NCBI RefSeq assembly: GCF_030272615.1
Contig: NC_081415.1
Location: 260,958,425-261,022,424 of the forward strand
Direction of reading: 5' to 3'
DNA: 64,000 nt
Origin: Cryptomeria japonica
Taxonomy: Eukaryota; Streptophyta; Pinopsida; Cupressales; Cupressaceae
This document shows positions 1-14,300 of this stretch, piece by piece. The first letter of the stretch is position 1, and each line of letters starts with the position of its first letter. The notes below the pieces were generated by a model that saw only the letters and a program-made list of their open reading frames with translations, did no database searches and had not been told where the DNA came from. The translations under genes were made by a program, and so were the position numbers.

Positions 1-584
1 TTTCTTCCTTCCAAGCCCATTTTCCCAATTCCTTGTGTAGAATTTATCCATAACAAAGACCTTTACATAAAGGTCTTTGTTATTTGTGGGACACATATTA
101 AAATGTATATTCCATTTACTCACCCACTTGATGTTTTGTTGCATCCATGTCCTTTTCCTTTTGCACAATATATCATTGAAGACCACTTTAGGAGATTAAA
201 AAATAATTTGCGGTGATCTTACCAAGGTGTGGGAAAGAAGGGCATTTCACACGTGCAGGCCAATGTCATCAATACCTGTGGGATGTTTAAAGGAAAGTTG
301 CAACCCATATACATATGCAGACAAGTGGGAGAAGGCTTAATACCATGCCAAGTCACCTACCAAGACCTACAAAGTATCTACCACCTAATGACAAACTAGT
401 AATCACCATTTTCTTAGGAGGTTAAAATACACCATCTTTCCATGTGTTCTTAAGACTACAATCACCAAAAAAGTCTTTAGAGGAGAAGACTTTTAAGTCA
501 GAGGAAAAGACTTTTAAGTCCCAGACTCTCATCAATAGCCTTGTTTTCTAGAGCATCTGCACATCCATTGGTTTTTGATGCCTT
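1..584. other. Unrecognised AT-rich sequence with short hairpins
   Basis: No gene seen. A perfect 14-bp-stem hairpin lies at 51-82 (arms AACAAAGACCTTT). Two copies of the palindrome GACTTTTAAGTC lie near 488-520. Otherwise ordinary intergenic DNA. Confidence 0.5.
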
Positions 585-716
585 TGTCTACGTAGCACCC
601 AGATTGTACTATTGACTCTATTTTTTAATTAATTAAATATTAAAATATTATCCGTTGTTGTTTTTCAATTAATTGTTAAATAGAGTCAATGGTACAATTT
701 GGATGCTACGTACACA
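585..716. mobile_element. MITE-like foldback element, about 50-bp inverted repeats
   Basis: Left arm 585-635 starts TGTCTACGTAGCA; right arm 666-716, read in reverse complement, starts TGTGTACGTAGCA. Both continue through ATTGTAC.ATTGACTCTATTT. The short centre is AT-rich. No coding capacity. I could not identify a clear target duplication, so the superfamily is unknown. Confidence 0.6.
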
Positions 717-1649
717 TTGCTTGTTTCGATAGCAACACATAACTTGAAATTCATCAAATAATGTCAGGGGAGAATGAATATCATCTGAAAAATACTTATT
801 CTTCAAAGAAGAGACTGAATTTTGTACCATTGAGTGAATTGTAACCATTGAATCACCCTCAATAAAAAGTTTTTTATAGTAATAATAACAAACCAAACCT
901 GAGAACAGAAAATTTTACAACATTATTAGTATAGAGGGAAGAATCTTACATGTTGCTTTTAAGACCCCCAACCAAAGCATCCCTAAAAATGACTCTAGCC
1001 CCTAAAATACCTGGGTTTTCGTGAGATGCTCCATCAAATTTCAGTTTAACCCAGTTCTGAGAATGAAGCAACATAAAATCTTGTTGACTTTAAAATTGAC
1101 TTTATCTTAAAATAAGAATAAAAAATTACATGAAAAATAAAATTTTAAAAATAGTAACTCTATATCAAATTTATTCCATATAATAATCCAAGGTAAGGTC
1201 GATTAATAGGTAATGATCATGGAAATGACTACTTCTAATCTTATCTTTTCCTAAGACATGCTCATATCCTTAATCTTGTTCCCATGAGGGTTGGCGTTAA
1301 TATATAATGTTTGTATCATGGGAAAAGTTTCCCACCAAAGACTAAAGTTTTCATCTAGAACTTATAATCATCCTTATCATCCTTATAATTGGTTGTAGTA
1401 ACTTCTTCTCAATAGTTTAAATTAGTTGCAAATTCAGCTAATTTATATAAACATAACAAGCTTCACATGGCTTGGGGTGTGACGAAGTTCCTTTATTGTG
1501 CTAATTGTCTTACATGAATCACAACAATTTGAAATCAATATAGCACTTTCAAATAGTACAAATGCAAGTTCGTATAAGAAATATTAAGTTGTTGGTCTCC
1601 CCCATAAAATGAATAAATGAACGATTTGAATGATGTCCATGAGACCAAG
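717..1649. other. Unrecognised AT-rich intergenic sequence
   Basis: No gene or structured repeat recognised. The right part may be the decayed 3' end of the neighbouring LINE. Confidence 0.4.
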
Positions 1650-2469
1650 TAGTCTAAGGCATTGATAACCACAATCCTAAGTTATCTTCAAACTCCTTTC
1701 AATGTTGAATCTTCTAATATGGATCTTGACTAAGGAGTCTAGCAATTCATTAATCCTCACTTGTTCAAATATTTCATGCATGGTGTCAATTTTCAAGCTA
1801 GTATACTATGCATGAATATCCTCATAAGTTGTGCACTCCATGATAAAGTGTCATTTCATCTCCACTATCACATTACTGTAGAATATGCAAGTTTTGTCTT
1901 CTCAAACTTCCTTAGGTACATTCCATCTATTGGTCTCACATCAAATATGGTGCAATCCAATCCTCAACTATGTTCCAGGTTGTGTTAAATTGTTTGACAT
2001 AGTATGTTTTTTCCACCCGATATGCTTTGTCCACATAGTAATACTGAATTTTTTTGTCACATTTTTTTTATTTCCTCATTAGTATTAGGAAATTCATGCA
2101 AATTGATGTCTCACTTGCTCAACCATTTGTTGATATCCTTCTTCCATGTTTTCTTCCTATAGCCTAATTCATCCTCCACCACTATTTTGGGCCAATGATG
2201 GGCATCCATGGTTTCAACCTTCTTTAAATAACTTAGTAGTCAAATTATTATTGATTTCTCCAACAGGAAAGTTCTTTCTTAGGCCAAAAGAACCTCATAA
2301 GGAATTATGGTTTTGACTTTGAGACAACTCATGATTAGATTCTTTTGGATTCTTTCTAATTTCCTCGTAAAATTTGCCATGCTACTTCCCCAAACTTTGT
2401 AGTCATAGAGAACAACCTATGTAACAAGTAAACTTTCCTACATTTTTTTTGAAGTGGGTAAGAAGCTTT

Positions 2470-2763
2470 TCATCCTCCCTGTATCCATTTTTCTCTATAA
2501 GACTCCCAAATGAGCTTGTAGTGAGAATTAATCCCAAGATACTTGTATTCTTTCACTATTTCCAATGGGCTACCTTCAAAGACAAAGTTAATTTGCTCGT
2601 TTTTTCTACTTAATGAAAAAGTCATGAATTTGGGCTTGCTAGTGATCACTTGCATCCCAACTCCTTGGGAAAATTGTTCCAAGGCCTTCAAATGCTCTAT
2701 CAACTTACTAGTTGTTTTTGAAATTAGGATAAGATCATCAATGTATAAGAGTAGCTCCACCAC
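2470..2763 (-). pseudogene. LINE reverse transcriptase fragment (YIDD motif)
   Basis: Longest open piece of the LINE: 97 codons holding YIDDLIL with the two catalytic aspartates, then KALEQFSQGVGMQV and EYKYLGIN, the thumb-side conserved block. Broken on both sides by stops and indels. Confidence 0.88.
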
Positions 2764-4261
2764 ATACCTTGCAAACTAATACCCTCTCATTTGTTTTGCT
2801 TAACTAATCTTCCATCTTGTCAATGTATAGTCCAAACAAAGTGGTGGATAGAGGGCATCCCTGTTTGACATAAAAGCCGCTACCAAAACATTTGGAAATT
2901 CATTTACTTGTTTTGATTTTAGCTCAAACCTATAGATAAAGTCTATGCTTTGTTGCTCTATACTCATCTAAGATACCTGATTCCTCCATTTTGATTTATG
3001 GTTTGTCTCTAGGCACCATGTTAAAGGCCTTTTTAAAGTCAACGAAGAAACAAAAAGCTTCCTCACCTTGCTTGTCCCATATTTTTTCAATCAAGTGTCT
3101 GAGGGCGATGTAATGATCAATGGTGAAATGTCTTGGTTTAAAACCTACTTGCCCCTTTGTTGTTTTTCCCTCAATTTCTACCTAGTTGTTGATTATTTGT
3201 TGTATCATGCTCCCAAAAATCTTTCCTAGAAGAGGATTGACCACTTTTATAGAGAGGGATGATGACACTAGTCATCCATTTTGTCAAAAAGTCATATTGA
3301 GTGATGTCATTGAACATTCTTTTGATGTAAGGGGCAAGGATCTCAACTCCACATTTTAAAATTCAACCTATAGCCCATCTATGTCATATTCTTTACTGCT
3401 TGCTAAATTATTTATTCTTTGTTTGATATCTTCCACCAAGAAGAGCTCCATTCATGTGTTAACTATGGGAGGAGAGTCTTTAGGTTGAATCCACTCATAA
3501 AGAAGCCTTGCATATTCTAACCATTAGGCATCAATGATATTGTTTTCAATATGTTTTCTCCTTTGTTGAAGTTCATTCCAAAAACCTTTCGGATTATGTT
3601 TTCCAAGAGAAATTAGCTCCTCCTTTCTTGCATTTACATACCCCTCTTTTTAATTACACCAAATTCACACATTTCTTCTCATTTTCTTTATTCATTTTGT
3701 TATCTTTCAATGATCTCCTGGCAATCTTACATCCTTCATCATACCACAAATCAAAGGAAAAAGTGTTTGCAGCCCCTTTCTTGAGGCAGGATCTTTTGCA
3801 AGCACTTAAGGCCTTGTGAATTACAAGAATCAACAAATTGTTGCAATAACCACCACTCACCTCATTGGTTGCCTTGTTCCCTGTTTTATTCTTTATAACA
3901 CTAAAATGTTTCTCATGAGATACACTAAAGATTCCTCTATTTTCTTGATTCATGAAGATTTTACCTGTGAGAATGGTTTTATTTTGTATGTGGTGGGTTT
4001 GCTTGCCATGTTAATTGTTTCGGACAATGCCAAGCTTAATAGTTAGAGGTGCATGATCAAATTTCAACTCAATAGGGCATCCAATAATGAAATCCATCAA
4101 TCTACAAATAAAATTCTGAGAGCAAATTACACAATCCACTACAATTTGGCTATTATAAGTTTAGCAAGTGATATTGAGCACTACAAGCTACAAAGCCCTA
4201 ATAATTCTACCCCAAAGTGTGTCATACTCCCATTTCCACCTTGTGATGCTTTTTCCCAAGG

Positions 4262-4477
4262 TTAACCTTCTCCTTCTTCCAACCATAAAGGATTTTTATC
4301 CCCTCTTTCTTCAGTGCTCAACAAGAAAGATTGATTGCTAGCTATCCTTGCATTAAAGTCACCCATTGAAACTATTTCCCCCAACGTGTTGAACATATAA
4401 ATGTTTTTCTTTAATAAGACATATGGGTCTTCACTATCCAAATTTTTTCTCTTAGATCTTTGAATTTTTCGAAGCAA
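4262..4477 (-). pseudogene. LINE endonuclease fragment (GDFNAR motif)
   Basis: 71 codons with MGDFNARIASNQ, the conserved metal/catalytic aspartate-asparagine block of the AP-endonuclease domain found at the start of LINE ORF2. The rest of the domain is lost or unreadable. Confidence 0.75.
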
Positions 4478-4480
4478 AAT

Positions 4481-5239
4481 AGCTAGCAGTCTATCTGAAC
4501 ATTACATCATTTTTTGTTATTTGCAGCCATATATATTGGTTATTTAGGTACACTTTTTCAACTTTTATGATTCTATAAAGATAAAGATATTACAATTTGG
4601 ACAAAATCCATGAATTTCCAAATATCAATCAATTAAAAAAAAAATTGTAAGAGAAAAAATCAACCTAACCATGTGGACAAAGCAACTTGGAAGGAAGTAA
4701 AAATACTTCATTGTTGAAATGATGAGAAGAGAAAATGTCTACTTTAACCTCATGTGGTAGAGACATTTAAGCAAACTAATTGGACAGTCTATAGAGGATT
4801 TTAATGTCTACCCAGCTTTAAAGAAACAAAAATTGATAAAAAGAAACCCCTATTCAGAATTAACAATGACGATCAACCTCAGAGAATCGAACTCAAACTT
4901 CAACCTCCTTAATCTCCTCTTTCAACAATTTCTTCTTCAACAATCCTTTGTATTATTGGATCCCCATAAGATTGTTTTGGTCGAGGGAAAATTACTAAAA
5001 TCTGTCTAACCATGCAACAAAAATGCGCTTTCCCATTGTAACTTCAGAAATCAATTACAAGAATGAATAATTGATTTGTTCATCCGCATTAAGAATATAC
5101 AATGAACCATGATATTCACGGTTAGCGTTTACAGTTTATTGTTATGGTAATGATATTATTGAGGTATAAAGGAAACATATTCAAAGAAATGTGCCACAAA
5201 GTAGATGATAAGGTTGTAATATAAAATATTATTGGTGAG
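4481..5239. other. 3' flank of the phosphatase gene
   Basis: AT-rich sequence between the LINE and the stop codon, with the candidate AATAAA at 5135-5140. No other gene seen. Confidence 0.5.
5135..5140 (-). terminator. Candidate poly(A) signal AATAAA of the phosphatase gene
   Basis: AATAAA on the minus strand about 100 bp after the stop codon, in an AT-rich stretch. Plant poly(A) signals are loose, so this is a candidate only. Confidence 0.4.
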
Positions 5240-5395
5240 CTATTTGTCTCGTCTTCTTTGGATATTCAAATTCTGATGAGGCTGGCAGATTTCGGGCTGT
5301 CTCACAATGAATATTTGATCTCCAACAGCACCATCATTTTCGTATGCATCCTGATTTCTATGCCACGTCCACAAGGCATGTGTAGAATTAAACAC
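5240..5395 (-). CDS. PAP exon 7: C-terminal tail and stop
   Basis: Starts after TGTAG and encodes ALWTWHRNQD, GDQIFIVRQPEICQPH and a basic tail ending in a TAG at 5240. 156 nt including stop. The intron before it is 134 bp. WTWHRNQD and IVRQP are the conserved end of plant high-molecular-weight PAPs. Confidence 0.94.
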   Translation of the reverse strand: MFNSTHALWTWHRNQDAYENDGAVGDQIFIVRQPEICQPHQNLNIQRRRDK

Positions 5396-8300
5396 CTACA
5401 AACACATGAGATCACCATGATAAAAAAAAATCTAATCAACACACAAAGCATAGTTTGAATTCCAAAAATATGGTCAAAGCTGCATGCATAAACAATTGTC
5501 AAATTTCACAGACAAGTTATATGACATACCTCAAGTATGCCATGTCCAAAGCTACTCTCTCTATATGCGCTCCATTCTGGTTGTTTGTCCCAACAGAATT
5601 TACCTTCTGCAGGACCCGAAGTGAAATTTATGTGGCATACACCTCCAAATTCAGGTTTGTTGTCCTCTTGGTTGGGGCACTTGCCTCGATCATCTGCAAA
5701 GTCTGTGTCAATACCCTCGATGTTCCCACCATCTCCTACTATGATATACAAGGGAGCACATGGATCCAAAGTATAGTTGTAGACTCTATTCATCCTTTCA
5801 TATGCATGCACCTGCCACAATGGTGTCAGACTGCTCAAAACATGATAGCACATCAACAAAGACTATAGATCACATATCGATGTACCTAATTTTTTATCAT
5901 TTTTTATTATATGCTTGAACATTAATTTCCATCATTCCCACATCTTGAGACACCATGTCCTGCTGTAGACCTGTAAGAATTAAAGCTGATAGAAATTCCA
6001 CTATATTTGTGTGGCACGCTTTGCACAGAAATCATTCATTCTACTTGTGGGAACATTAAAAATACATAAATCTCTTAACACTGGATACATTCTATATGAG
6101 AGCAAATCATCTACCACTCTCCAAACAACCTGCACGGAGATGAACCACGTTAACTGCCAGAAATATTTACCTATATTTCTTCCAGTTTTCAGATAGGATT
6201 CAAAAGTAAAATTACAGAGTTCCAAGATGGTAGGAGTGTGAGGTGAGGCTCAAAGCGTGAGAATCAGCGAGAATGCCTATGGAATGAGGTAAGAGTAGGC
6301 AAGCTGGGGTAGGATATTTCACAGGCTAATTGAAACAGATTGAGACTGTAAATTTACTCCTACAAGTACAGAATGAGACTTCACCATTAATGAACCACAG
6401 TTTGCATGCTAATTATCTCCTTCCTGTGTAATGCGCTACATTTGTTCCGATCATGCCACATATTCTACTCATGGGATGACAAGGAACATAACCTCTCTCA
6501 AACAAATTATAAATTGTCGCAGTGAAAAAGTCTTGTAGTCACTATCAAAGGTGATCAAATTTAGCTCTGAAATGTATCAATTATATTTTCTCATCAAAAA
6601 CCAGTTACATGCCCAGGTTACAGTTTCAAAACCTACCAGTATAAATGGAGTATTTACAGTTTGTCTCGTTACTGGTTGTGAACTATAAGTTGAGCTTCCA
6701 TAGACTATTTAATGGCCTTCTATCTATTACACTGTTTATGGCTTAAAAGTTAAAACTGATAAAATAACAAAGCCAGATTTCATTAAATTTATAACATACT
6801 TAAGCACATCTTGCTTACATAATAGGGAATTGCATTTAATATCCTTTTTAAAATCAGAATTTTAACATAAAATACATATTCTATATATGCCTTAACATTG
6901 ACACATAAAAATAAGGGTATTTTGTCTCCTTCTTCTTCTAAGAGAGCCCTCTTCACTCATCGGGCTTTATAGATGTCATTCATCCACTTTTTCCCAACGC
7001 ATTTCCTTCACAATGCCTCATCAGACATTTAGCAAGATTATGGTCTGATTTGACAAAATCGTGATCTTATAGTCCAAGTCTTCAGATATGAATGAGGTAC
7101 TTGAAACCAGTATTCCACAGGGATGCATCCCTCCCCGCTTCAAAAAAAGACCTCATGTTTCCACAAGGGGACGTCTCCAAGACATGGGAACTTGAGGGAG
7201 ACGTCCCCCCGCAACCAATGTCATTGTCTCAAAAATGCCGTAGGGCTGCTAGGGGCGTCAAAACATCCTCAAGATGTCCAGGAACTCGTATGAGTCTCCT
7301 AACTGTCTCAAGTATGCCCAAGCATCTACCATGGCCAGACAACCAAAAGCATTTCAAAATAAAAAATCAAAGTTTTCTTTGAAATCCATACCCAAGGCCA
7401 AACCCTAATGGCCCCACTCAAACCCCACAAGCTCTATAAAACTACTTCCTATTCCTAATTAAAATCACAAAAACAAATCAACAAGCAGCTAATAGTGTGA
7501 GTGTGAGAGTAAGAGCTGCAAGTGTAAGGTGAAAGAGTGCAAGTGAAGAGCAAGAGGATTGAGGAAGAGCAAGAAGAGGAGTGATGCCAAGTTAATGTTT
7601 AGTTCAAAATTCAAATGTTTGAAACTAGTTTGTCAAATTTTCATTTGTAATTCTTATACATCTTGTTATAACTATATATTTCAGGTACTATATGTATTTC
7701 AGCATTGCTCCCCACTCCCCACCCCCAACTGCCGTCCCCAAACTTAGGCCCTAAGTCCCTGCATCCCAAAAACCCATCCTTGCATCCCATTGTTGGGAAA
7801 CTCCATGGAACTATGCTTTAAACTCTACCATTGTTTCAATCTAGATCACAAAAGAAAAAATCACAAGCATGTTCTTTCAATGATAAAACAAAGAACATGT
7901 CGTGAGTTCTCAAGTGCACTCTAGTGCAAGGTGGTAATGCAAGAGTCCATTTGCAATTCACTTGTCTTTTTTTCTAAGAGTTTAAATAGCCAACAACATA
8001 TTATTGCCAGCTTCTTGTATTTTCCCAACCTCAATGAGTATCAATTTGATTTCATTCTTAGAAGTACACAATCCCCAATTGCAGACTTTTATTTGGCAAA
8101 TTCCCAGGCAATCTTTGGCTTAGAAACCATATACAAGGGGTATCTCGTGTCCAAGTCACCCAAAATCACACCTGGCCTTGTCCATCCAGGTACACATTAT
8201 AGTTTGTTGGACGTGGCATTTTACCCAATTTCTACATTTATCATATCTACTGGGGTTAGACTGCATGGATCCACTGAGAGCCAATTTGCTTTAACCACTC

Positions 8301-11300
8301 AAGTCCATCACATTCAACAAACATTACTTCTCTTGCTATTTGCATAATAAATTTGGTAACAAAAAGATTTTTCCAAATTATTGAACTTCAGCCTTGTAAA
8401 TAAAATATTGTTTTTAAAAAATTCCATGAAGCCCCACAATGTATTTTATGACAAGTATAAAATGGTTTGCCTCAGCCAGCTTCTTCACCACAACCACGAT
8501 GCCATCACGTTTCCTCATTATCTTGGCAAAATGGTCATGGAAAGTTTATTATTTTAGAATTTTAACTTACTGAAGTAAAACAACACATCAAATAATTTTC
8601 TGTTAATCTATGACCAAAAGAAACACTTCATTCAAGGTTGAATGTTACTTTTGACAACCAAGATAGGGTATGAGTTGAGGTACAGATATGAGTAACAGGC
8701 TACAACCTATGCCTTCTAATCATGCAAATTTAAAAACTCAAGGAGAAATTTCGGACAAGATCAACTCTCAAATTGAATCTAGTAAATAATAGGGCAAATC
8801 GATATGGTTGTGGATGTATCTTATACAAAGCTGGAAATGGTGTGTGCTAGTATGTACCTTATTTGCAGTTGTCTACCTAGAGTGGATTTATCTAGTAAAA
8901 GAGGTCAACGAGATAAAGGCTAAATTAGGTCTTGATGACCAAAGAAAATCTATTAGGGAGACAGAAAGCTAAAGATTCATAATAACCAGGGGATGCTTGA
9001 AAGCTTAAGCAAATGACCAAACAAGCACCTTGTAAACCAAAGATGCAGCTGTATCCAAGTGAACACAATAAATAACTTGTCAGGTTGCTTGGAAAGAGAT
9101 GAAGAAAAGAGATAGAAAGAAGCTGGGAGACACTTACGGCCAAGATTATTTGTTAAGGGGAAAGATGAAAAACGAAGAGAAGTGAGAGCACCACCAAGGT
9201 GAAGTTCTTTATCAGAAGCAAGACAGCCTAATAAATTCCTCAGTACTAGGAATTTTTTACATCTAGACAAAGAACTAGACTTTGCTAGTTAGTAATGTTT
9301 GTAATTATGTCCCATGATGGCCATAGAAGAGTGAAGACATGAAAAGGGTAAAAATGCCCACCAATCTAATGAAGAAGATAGAAAAAATGATGTTATCAAA
9401 TCAATGTTATTTGTTGTGCATCAAATTGCTGTCCAAAGAGGAGATTGTTCTCTATTGGTACCAATATAGGCACCCTGTTGATGTGTTTTTTAGGCACATG
9501 CGAACACAGAATAAAATACCCAAAAGTATCTTATCCTCTTTTGAACAAAGTCTCTCAAATGCTATGCTTCGTGATCAAATGAGACAACTCCAAGGTTCCT
9601 GATACGTCGGGTCTCGACTTGTGGATAAGCACAGTTGGTTGTTGTGAATGTTGTTTCTTCAAGTGGCCTTACACTGAATAATTGAATGCTTGAATTGCTG
9701 GAACTTTGACTCTATCTACTTGCGAGGAGAATAAAAAAGGGCAAAAGGCATAGGGTTTAGGAAGACTACGCTACTCCTAAGAATGCAAGAGACAATGAAC
9801 GATTAGACGAAATTCAACCAAGCTTTGCTTTGCTACCAATGAACTCCACGAAGCTAGTGCGATCTCCTGAGGTAGGCATGTGATGTTTAAATCAATGAAG
9901 CAATAGTCTACAAAAACCCGATTAATCCTGAACCTTGGAGGTAGCCGTTTTATTCCCCGAAAATATCCCGATTCATGAAAAAATCGTTGACCAAGCATTG
10001 ACCCAATTTTCAAATATTTTTTGCACTTAAATCACGTTAAAATCATGTTAAAAACCCAAAAAATGGCAAAAAAGTGAAAAAAATCATTGTAAAAATTTGC
10101 AAAACCCTAGAAAAACGTGTGAAATTACTGAATTGCTTAGAAATAGGGTTGGTTTGAGACAAAATCAGAGTCAAAGTGGAATCAACATTGAAAAAGTTTG
10201 TTATTTTGTCCATTTTCAGGGGGTTCATCATTCCCCACACTTCACTTGTTCAAACCCACGAGCTCAATGACCCAACAAAGGTAGAAAGCCCACGAGCTCA
10301 ATGGCCCAATAGGGGTTTGAACCTTGATGGCTACCTCACCAATGGATTTTTTCTACCACAACACTAAACATTCAAAGACATATTTAATATATGTAGATAT
10401 AGATATATGATTTTTAATTTATAATTGATGGAGTTAATTTTTGCTCAAACAAAGACATACAATTCATTATGTGAGCAATATATCTAAAGTGCTCCACGAA
10501 ATAAACCCGAATGACAACAAACAAGCTTACATAGTTGTAATAAAAGAGCCTCCAACACAATCATTATAACTCGTCTCTACGTAAAATAGTAGTTGCAAGC
10601 TAGGTATTGCCAAAACTAGTGGCTTGCTAATCTTTTACTTCAGCTAAACAAATGCCTTTTTGTTGAATACTACCCCATATTAAAGACTTAACAATTGCCA
10701 TTAGGGAATATAAAGCATTGCAACTATGGAATATGATTTGATAATCTTTCTCAATATTGAACTACCCCTAGAAAACTCCTTGCCACAATCACAATGAAAG
10801 TCTTAGATCACTTCAAAATGGCTTCCACTTTTACTAAATTCCTAACGATTGTTGGATCTCTGTCTAATAAATTTTGATCTCAGCTACTTCATAGACTTAG
10901 CTAATCTTTGATCTCAAACTTAGACAACTATTTGGTGTATTTGGTGACTGCCCTTTTAAAAAGTTGAATGAATATTTGCCTATGTAATCAGCAATATGAA
11001 TATAAACAACAAAAATCTATTTTCTACAATTCATGGGTTAAACTCCTTGTTTCAATCACAATGAAAGTCTTGGATCACTTCAAAATGGCTTCCACTTTTA
11101 CTAAATTCCTAACAATAGATGGATCTTTGTCTGATAAATTTTGATCTCAGCTACTTCATAGACTTAGCTAATACCCCTAGAAAAATCCTTGCCTCAATCA
11201 CAATGAAAGTCTTGAACCACCTCAAAATGGCTTCCACTTTTAATAAATTCCTAACAATAGTTGGCTCTCAGTCTGATAAATTTTGATCTTAGCTACTTCA

Positions 11301-14300
11301 TAGACTTGGCTAATCTTTGATCTCAGACTTAGACAACTATTTAGTGTATTTGGTGACTGCCCTTTTAAAAAGTTAAATGAATATTTGCCTATGTAATCAG
11401 CAACATGAATATAAACAAAATCTTTTTTCTACAATTCATGGGTTAAACTCTATTTTATTTACTCTCTATATCTCTATGCTATGGAAATGCCCTTAAGTTT
11501 TAAATAAAAAAGTAGTTTGTGTCTATTTTTCTACAAATTTTTACAATTTTTTAAAATCCAATTACTTACCCATTTTTTTTTTAAATATTATACTTTTGGT
11601 TTGCCGATTTTTTCCCCAAGTGATTTTTGTTACTATGATATAAAGCACTGCAATTGTGGAACATGATTTGATAAGCTTTCTAAAATATTGAATTAACCCT
11701 ACAAAACTTCTTGCCTCAATCACAATGAAATTCTTGGATCACTTCAAAATGGTTTTCACTTTTACTATTTGTCTGTTAACTTTTGATCTTCGTTACTTCA
11801 TAGACTTGGTTAATATTTGATCCGACTTAGACAACTATTTGATGTATTTGGTAACTGCCCTTTTAAAAACTTAACTGATTATTTGCCCATGCAATCAGTA
11901 ATATGAATATAAAGAAAAAAATATTTTCTGCAATTCACAGGTTAAACTCTATTTTATTTGCTCTTTATATCTCTATGCTATGGAATGCCCTGAAGTTATT
12001 TAAAAAAATAGTTTTTGTCTCTTTTTCTACAATTTTTTATGTTTTTTTTTTTTAAATCCGATTTTTCCCTAAACGATTTTTGCTACTATGGTTTAAATTA
12101 CTATCAACAACAAAGAAATCATCAAGGCAATGCATATCCAAGTGTGAATAGCAATTGAAGTTAAGCTCATTGAGAATTCCAGTTGACCATGCAAGACGCA
12201 CTTACAATCAGTAAGGGGCTAGTGGTGTGGATAAATGAATTTCATCATTAATTATTCACAACTCCTTTCATTCATCTAATTACTCATCATCTAACATGAA
12301 GATCCAACAAGAAACCATGCACTTGTAAAGAAACAACACATTCCACCATAACTTCAATGAAAAGGAAGTTTATTTACAACTTTGGCAACAATTTCTTCCT
12401 CTCCTCCTAGTCTACTCTAGCTGCTATTTGCTACTAAACTATTCTTGAACTGCTAACTATTTCTAAACTATCAACTATTAACTATTAACCTTTACAAATG
12501 AAGAGCTTGAGCTTTATATAGAGAGCTCATTACAATGAGTGGTCAGGATCAAACCCCATCAAAGGCCAAGATTTTACAATGAAACCCTAACTAGGTTTTG
12601 TTACAACAAACCTTATTCTGGCCAATGAGAAAATTGCATTTAGGTTTAATGCTAAATGTGAGCCAATAGAAAATGGGGGTAGGTACATTGGAGTTTGTGC
12701 CCTCATGGATGAGTCAAGTACATTGCATCTAGACATGCTAATGTGGAACCTTCTGATTGTTGGAATGGTGACAAGGATGCCACCTCAATTCGCACTTGTA
12801 GTTGGTAGATCATCATGAAGGGATGTTGAGCGATATCTCTTGATACTCAACATTAGTCACTTGCTCAAAGCTTGGTGTGATCATCAAGTTTGACCTTCTA
12901 CGCTTGCTTGCCTATCTCGCCTTGAGGTGATTGTATGACCTCTCTTTTTATGAAAGCTTTTGAATATCCTGAATTCCTTTTAGCGCCAATCCTATTGATG
13001 TGTTTTTTAGACATAATCTAAAATAGACTAAAATACCCAAAAGTATCTTATCCTCTCTTGATCAAAATCTCTAAAATGTTGAAGATTCACACAAGAATCA
13101 CTTGAGATAACTCCAAGGTTCTTACATACTTCTCAAGGGATGGATGCTAAACTTTCAAGGAATGGTTTTCAAATGATATGCAATGAAGTTCACTTACTAC
13201 TACTACTAGATGTTTATCAAAAAAATTGCAAAAGATGACGGTTGAGAGAAACTAAGCTATGCCTAAGAATGCAAGAATGAAGGGTGACTTTAGTGAAACT
13301 CAACTGGTCTTAGTATTGCCATACAAGAACAACTCCACCAAGGCTAATGCAATCTTCTAAGGGTATTAGATGATTTTCAAACCATTACCAAACAAAGACA
13401 CCATGAATCAAATGCATATCAATGATTGGGTAACAATTGAACTGAAGCGCTTTCAGTTCAATTAACCTTTACAAATGAAGAGCTTGAGCTTGAGCTTTAT
13501 ATAGAGAGCTCATTACAATGAGTGGTCAAGATCAAACCCCATCAAAGGCCAAGATTTTACAATGAAACCCTAACTAGGTATTGTTATAACAAACTTTATT
13601 CTGGCCAATGAGAAAATTGCATTTAGGTTTAATATGCTTCCTTTGTTAGATAAATTTGCTGTATTTATGATTGAATTCTCTGCTCATATGACTAGGTTCG
13701 CTTTCCTTATGATGAAATTTGCTGCTGATGTTGATCTGATTCGCTGCTTTGCCTTTTGTAGAGAAGAAATTCACTTTGAATTGAATGATCTAATGAACAT
13801 TTTGAAAGCCCTTATATAGGTGCTTAAGGTAAAGGTTGTGCCTTAAACTAGGTTTTGCATGTCATGTTATTAAAAGTCAACTGAATTCCTTCCTCTCAAG
13901 TTGTAAAATTTTCTTGTCTTGGTCTAGTTTTTCAAATATCATTCTTGCAGGTTGTTCAAATTGAATCATGTCGAGCAAATGGCAAAGTAGTAGTGGAAGC
14001 TTGAATCTAAGACAAGGTTAACAAATAGCTAAATGATTACTTTGGCACTTGTTGATGTGTTTTTATGCACATGCAAACACAGAATAAAATACCAAGGTAT
14101 CTTATCCTCTCTTGAACAAAGTCTCTCAAATGCTATGCTTCACAATCAAATGAGACAACTCCAAGGTTACGAAATGTCAAGTCTTGACGTGTGGATAAGT
14201 TCAATGGTTTGATGTGATAATGCTGGAATCACAAGGGGACTTACGTTGTAAATGAATAATCAATCTTATCATGGATTAGGATAGGTATGCCGATGACTTA

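Larger units (their letters stand above)
1650..4480 (-). mobile_element. Degenerate LINE (L1-type non-LTR retrotransposon), ORF2 remnants
   Basis: Read on the minus strand, pieces of LINE ORF2 occur in the right order. MGDFNARI (apurinic endonuclease) is at about 4370-4340, and LWYDEGCKIARRSLKD (linker) is near 3750. FVDFKKAFNMVPR (reverse transcriptase) is near 3050. YIDDLILISKTTSK (catalytic YxDD) is near 2740, followed by EYKYLGI. A C-terminal part with HWPKIVVEDELGYRKKTW is near 2190, and WNVPKEV, CIFYSN and HFIMECTTYEDI are near 1930-1820. Many stops and frameshifts break it. It lies just beyond the 3' end of the phosphatase gene, in the same orientation. Confidence 0.9.

Noticed and set aside
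7931-8347. 138-codon open frame in intron 5 as a possible gene
   Set aside because: No domain, no homology that I recognise, no codon-use or context support; consistent with chance in a 22-kb intron.
10650-11000. Minus-strand copia integrase in the tandem-repeat region
   Set aside because: Translations contain a few suggestive letters but no ordered integrase motif; the region is better explained as tandem repeat DNA.
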